Origin: Pseudomonas sp. DY-1
GTDB lineage: Bacteria; Pseudomonadota; Gammaproteobacteria; Pseudomonadales; Pseudomonadaceae
NCBI RefSeq assembly: GCF_003626975.1
Contig: NZ_CP032616.1
Coordinates: 434,001-498,000 of the forward strand
Reading direction: 5' to 3'
Length of the DNA stretch: 64,000 nt
Part shown: positions 63,863 through 64,000 of the stretch, piece by piece
Layout: every line of letters begins with the position of its first letter
Position numbering within the stretch: position 1 is the stretch's first letter
Notes under the pieces: model-generated
What the model saw: the letters and a program-made list of their open reading frames with translations, nothing else
Databases searched by the model: none
Told to the model about the DNA's origin: nothing
Made by a program: the position numbers and the translations under genes

Positions 63863-64000
63863 CGGGAGGTACCTTGTAAGGGCCGGTGACGATGAATCTG
63901 GTACGTGGGTACATATTCTGTGCGCAACTGCCCTTGCCAGGCGAGATTTCCTACAGAACCTTCCGCCTTATCGACTGATCTTCGAGTTTCTGGAGTCGAA
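63863..64000. other. No gene seen at window edge
   Basis: 138 bp upstream of the coiled-coil gene, with no supported ORF, hairpin or repeat; may contain its promoter. Confidence 0.5.

Overview
The window is a chromosomal segment of a Pseudomonas, most like the P. aeruginosa / P. citronellolis / P. nitroreducens lineage. The evidence is high GC, the intact rne-rluC-sppA-maf-yceD-rpmF-plsX-fabD-fabG-acpP-fabF-pabC-mltG-tmk-holB-pilZ-tatD block, a complete atuABCDEFGH/atuR acyclic-terpene cluster, the sRNA RgsA between tatD and the next gene, and an etfBA/etf-QO locus with a PsrA box. I see no rRNA, tRNA, CRISPR array, prophage or insertion sequence. The accessory signal is limited to short REP-like and other inverted repeats.

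Layout. 1-17209: RNase E (minus strand, long structured leader) diverges from rluC-HAD-sppA. maf diverges from the large lipid/peptidoglycan/replication block running yceD to tatD. This block makes the acyl-ACP machinery (plsX, fabD, fabG, acpP, fabF) plus folate (pabC), murein (mltG), DNA replication (tmk, holB) and type IV pilus (pilZ) proteins. 17246-17364: the sRNA RgsA. 17457-25316: class V aminotransferase, TetR regulator, MoaA-like radical SAM protein, DUF4823 lipoprotein, DUF1285 protein, then the electron-transfer flavoprotein system (etf-QO divergent from etfB-etfA). 25378-33708: PlaF-like membrane phospholipase, an orphan periplasmic binding protein, a DUF4398/OmpA lipoprotein pair, a MocR-type regulator, and a von Willebrand-A lipoprotein operon with an ECF sigma/anti-sigma pair (SbrI/SbrR-like).

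33791-46071: the atu operon for citronellol/geraniol catabolism on the minus strand (atuA at the promoter end, atuH last) with divergent atuR. Two 13-bp operator copies lie between atuA and atuR. Four intergenic gaps inside the operon carry REP-like or other inverted repeats. AtuD oxidises citronellyl-CoA, AtuC/AtuF carboxylate geranyl-CoA, AtuE hydrates the product, AtuH activates acids, AtuB/AtuG are probable dehydrogenases, and AtuA is conserved but poorly defined. Its acyl-CoA dehydrogenase step would hand electrons to the ETF/ETF-QO system encoded in the same window.

46180-64000: housekeeping and small transport/regulatory genes. These are an orphan binding protein, a CPBP protease overlapping a DUF2897 microprotein, a PACE efflux pump with divergent LysR, a ZIP transporter, pyrF, oxidoreductases, LysE/BenE transporters, a MarR/aminotransferase pair, GST, GFA, folE, an HxlR/CMD pair, Smr, an isochorismatase-like protein with a substituted nucleophile, prmB, and a coiled-coil membrane protein.

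The most informative non-coding observation is that RgsA contains a stretch almost perfectly complementary to the ribosome-binding site of acpP in this same window, matching the reported RgsA-AcpP regulation in P. aeruginosa. Others are a consensus promoter that would make yceD mRNA leaderless, a perfect hairpin just upstream of the rne start, and the operators at etf and atu. I did not find a clearly undescribed multi-gene system. The best candidates for new biology are the vWA/ECF/anti-sigma/proline-rich lipoprotein set and the stand-alone MoaA-like gene.
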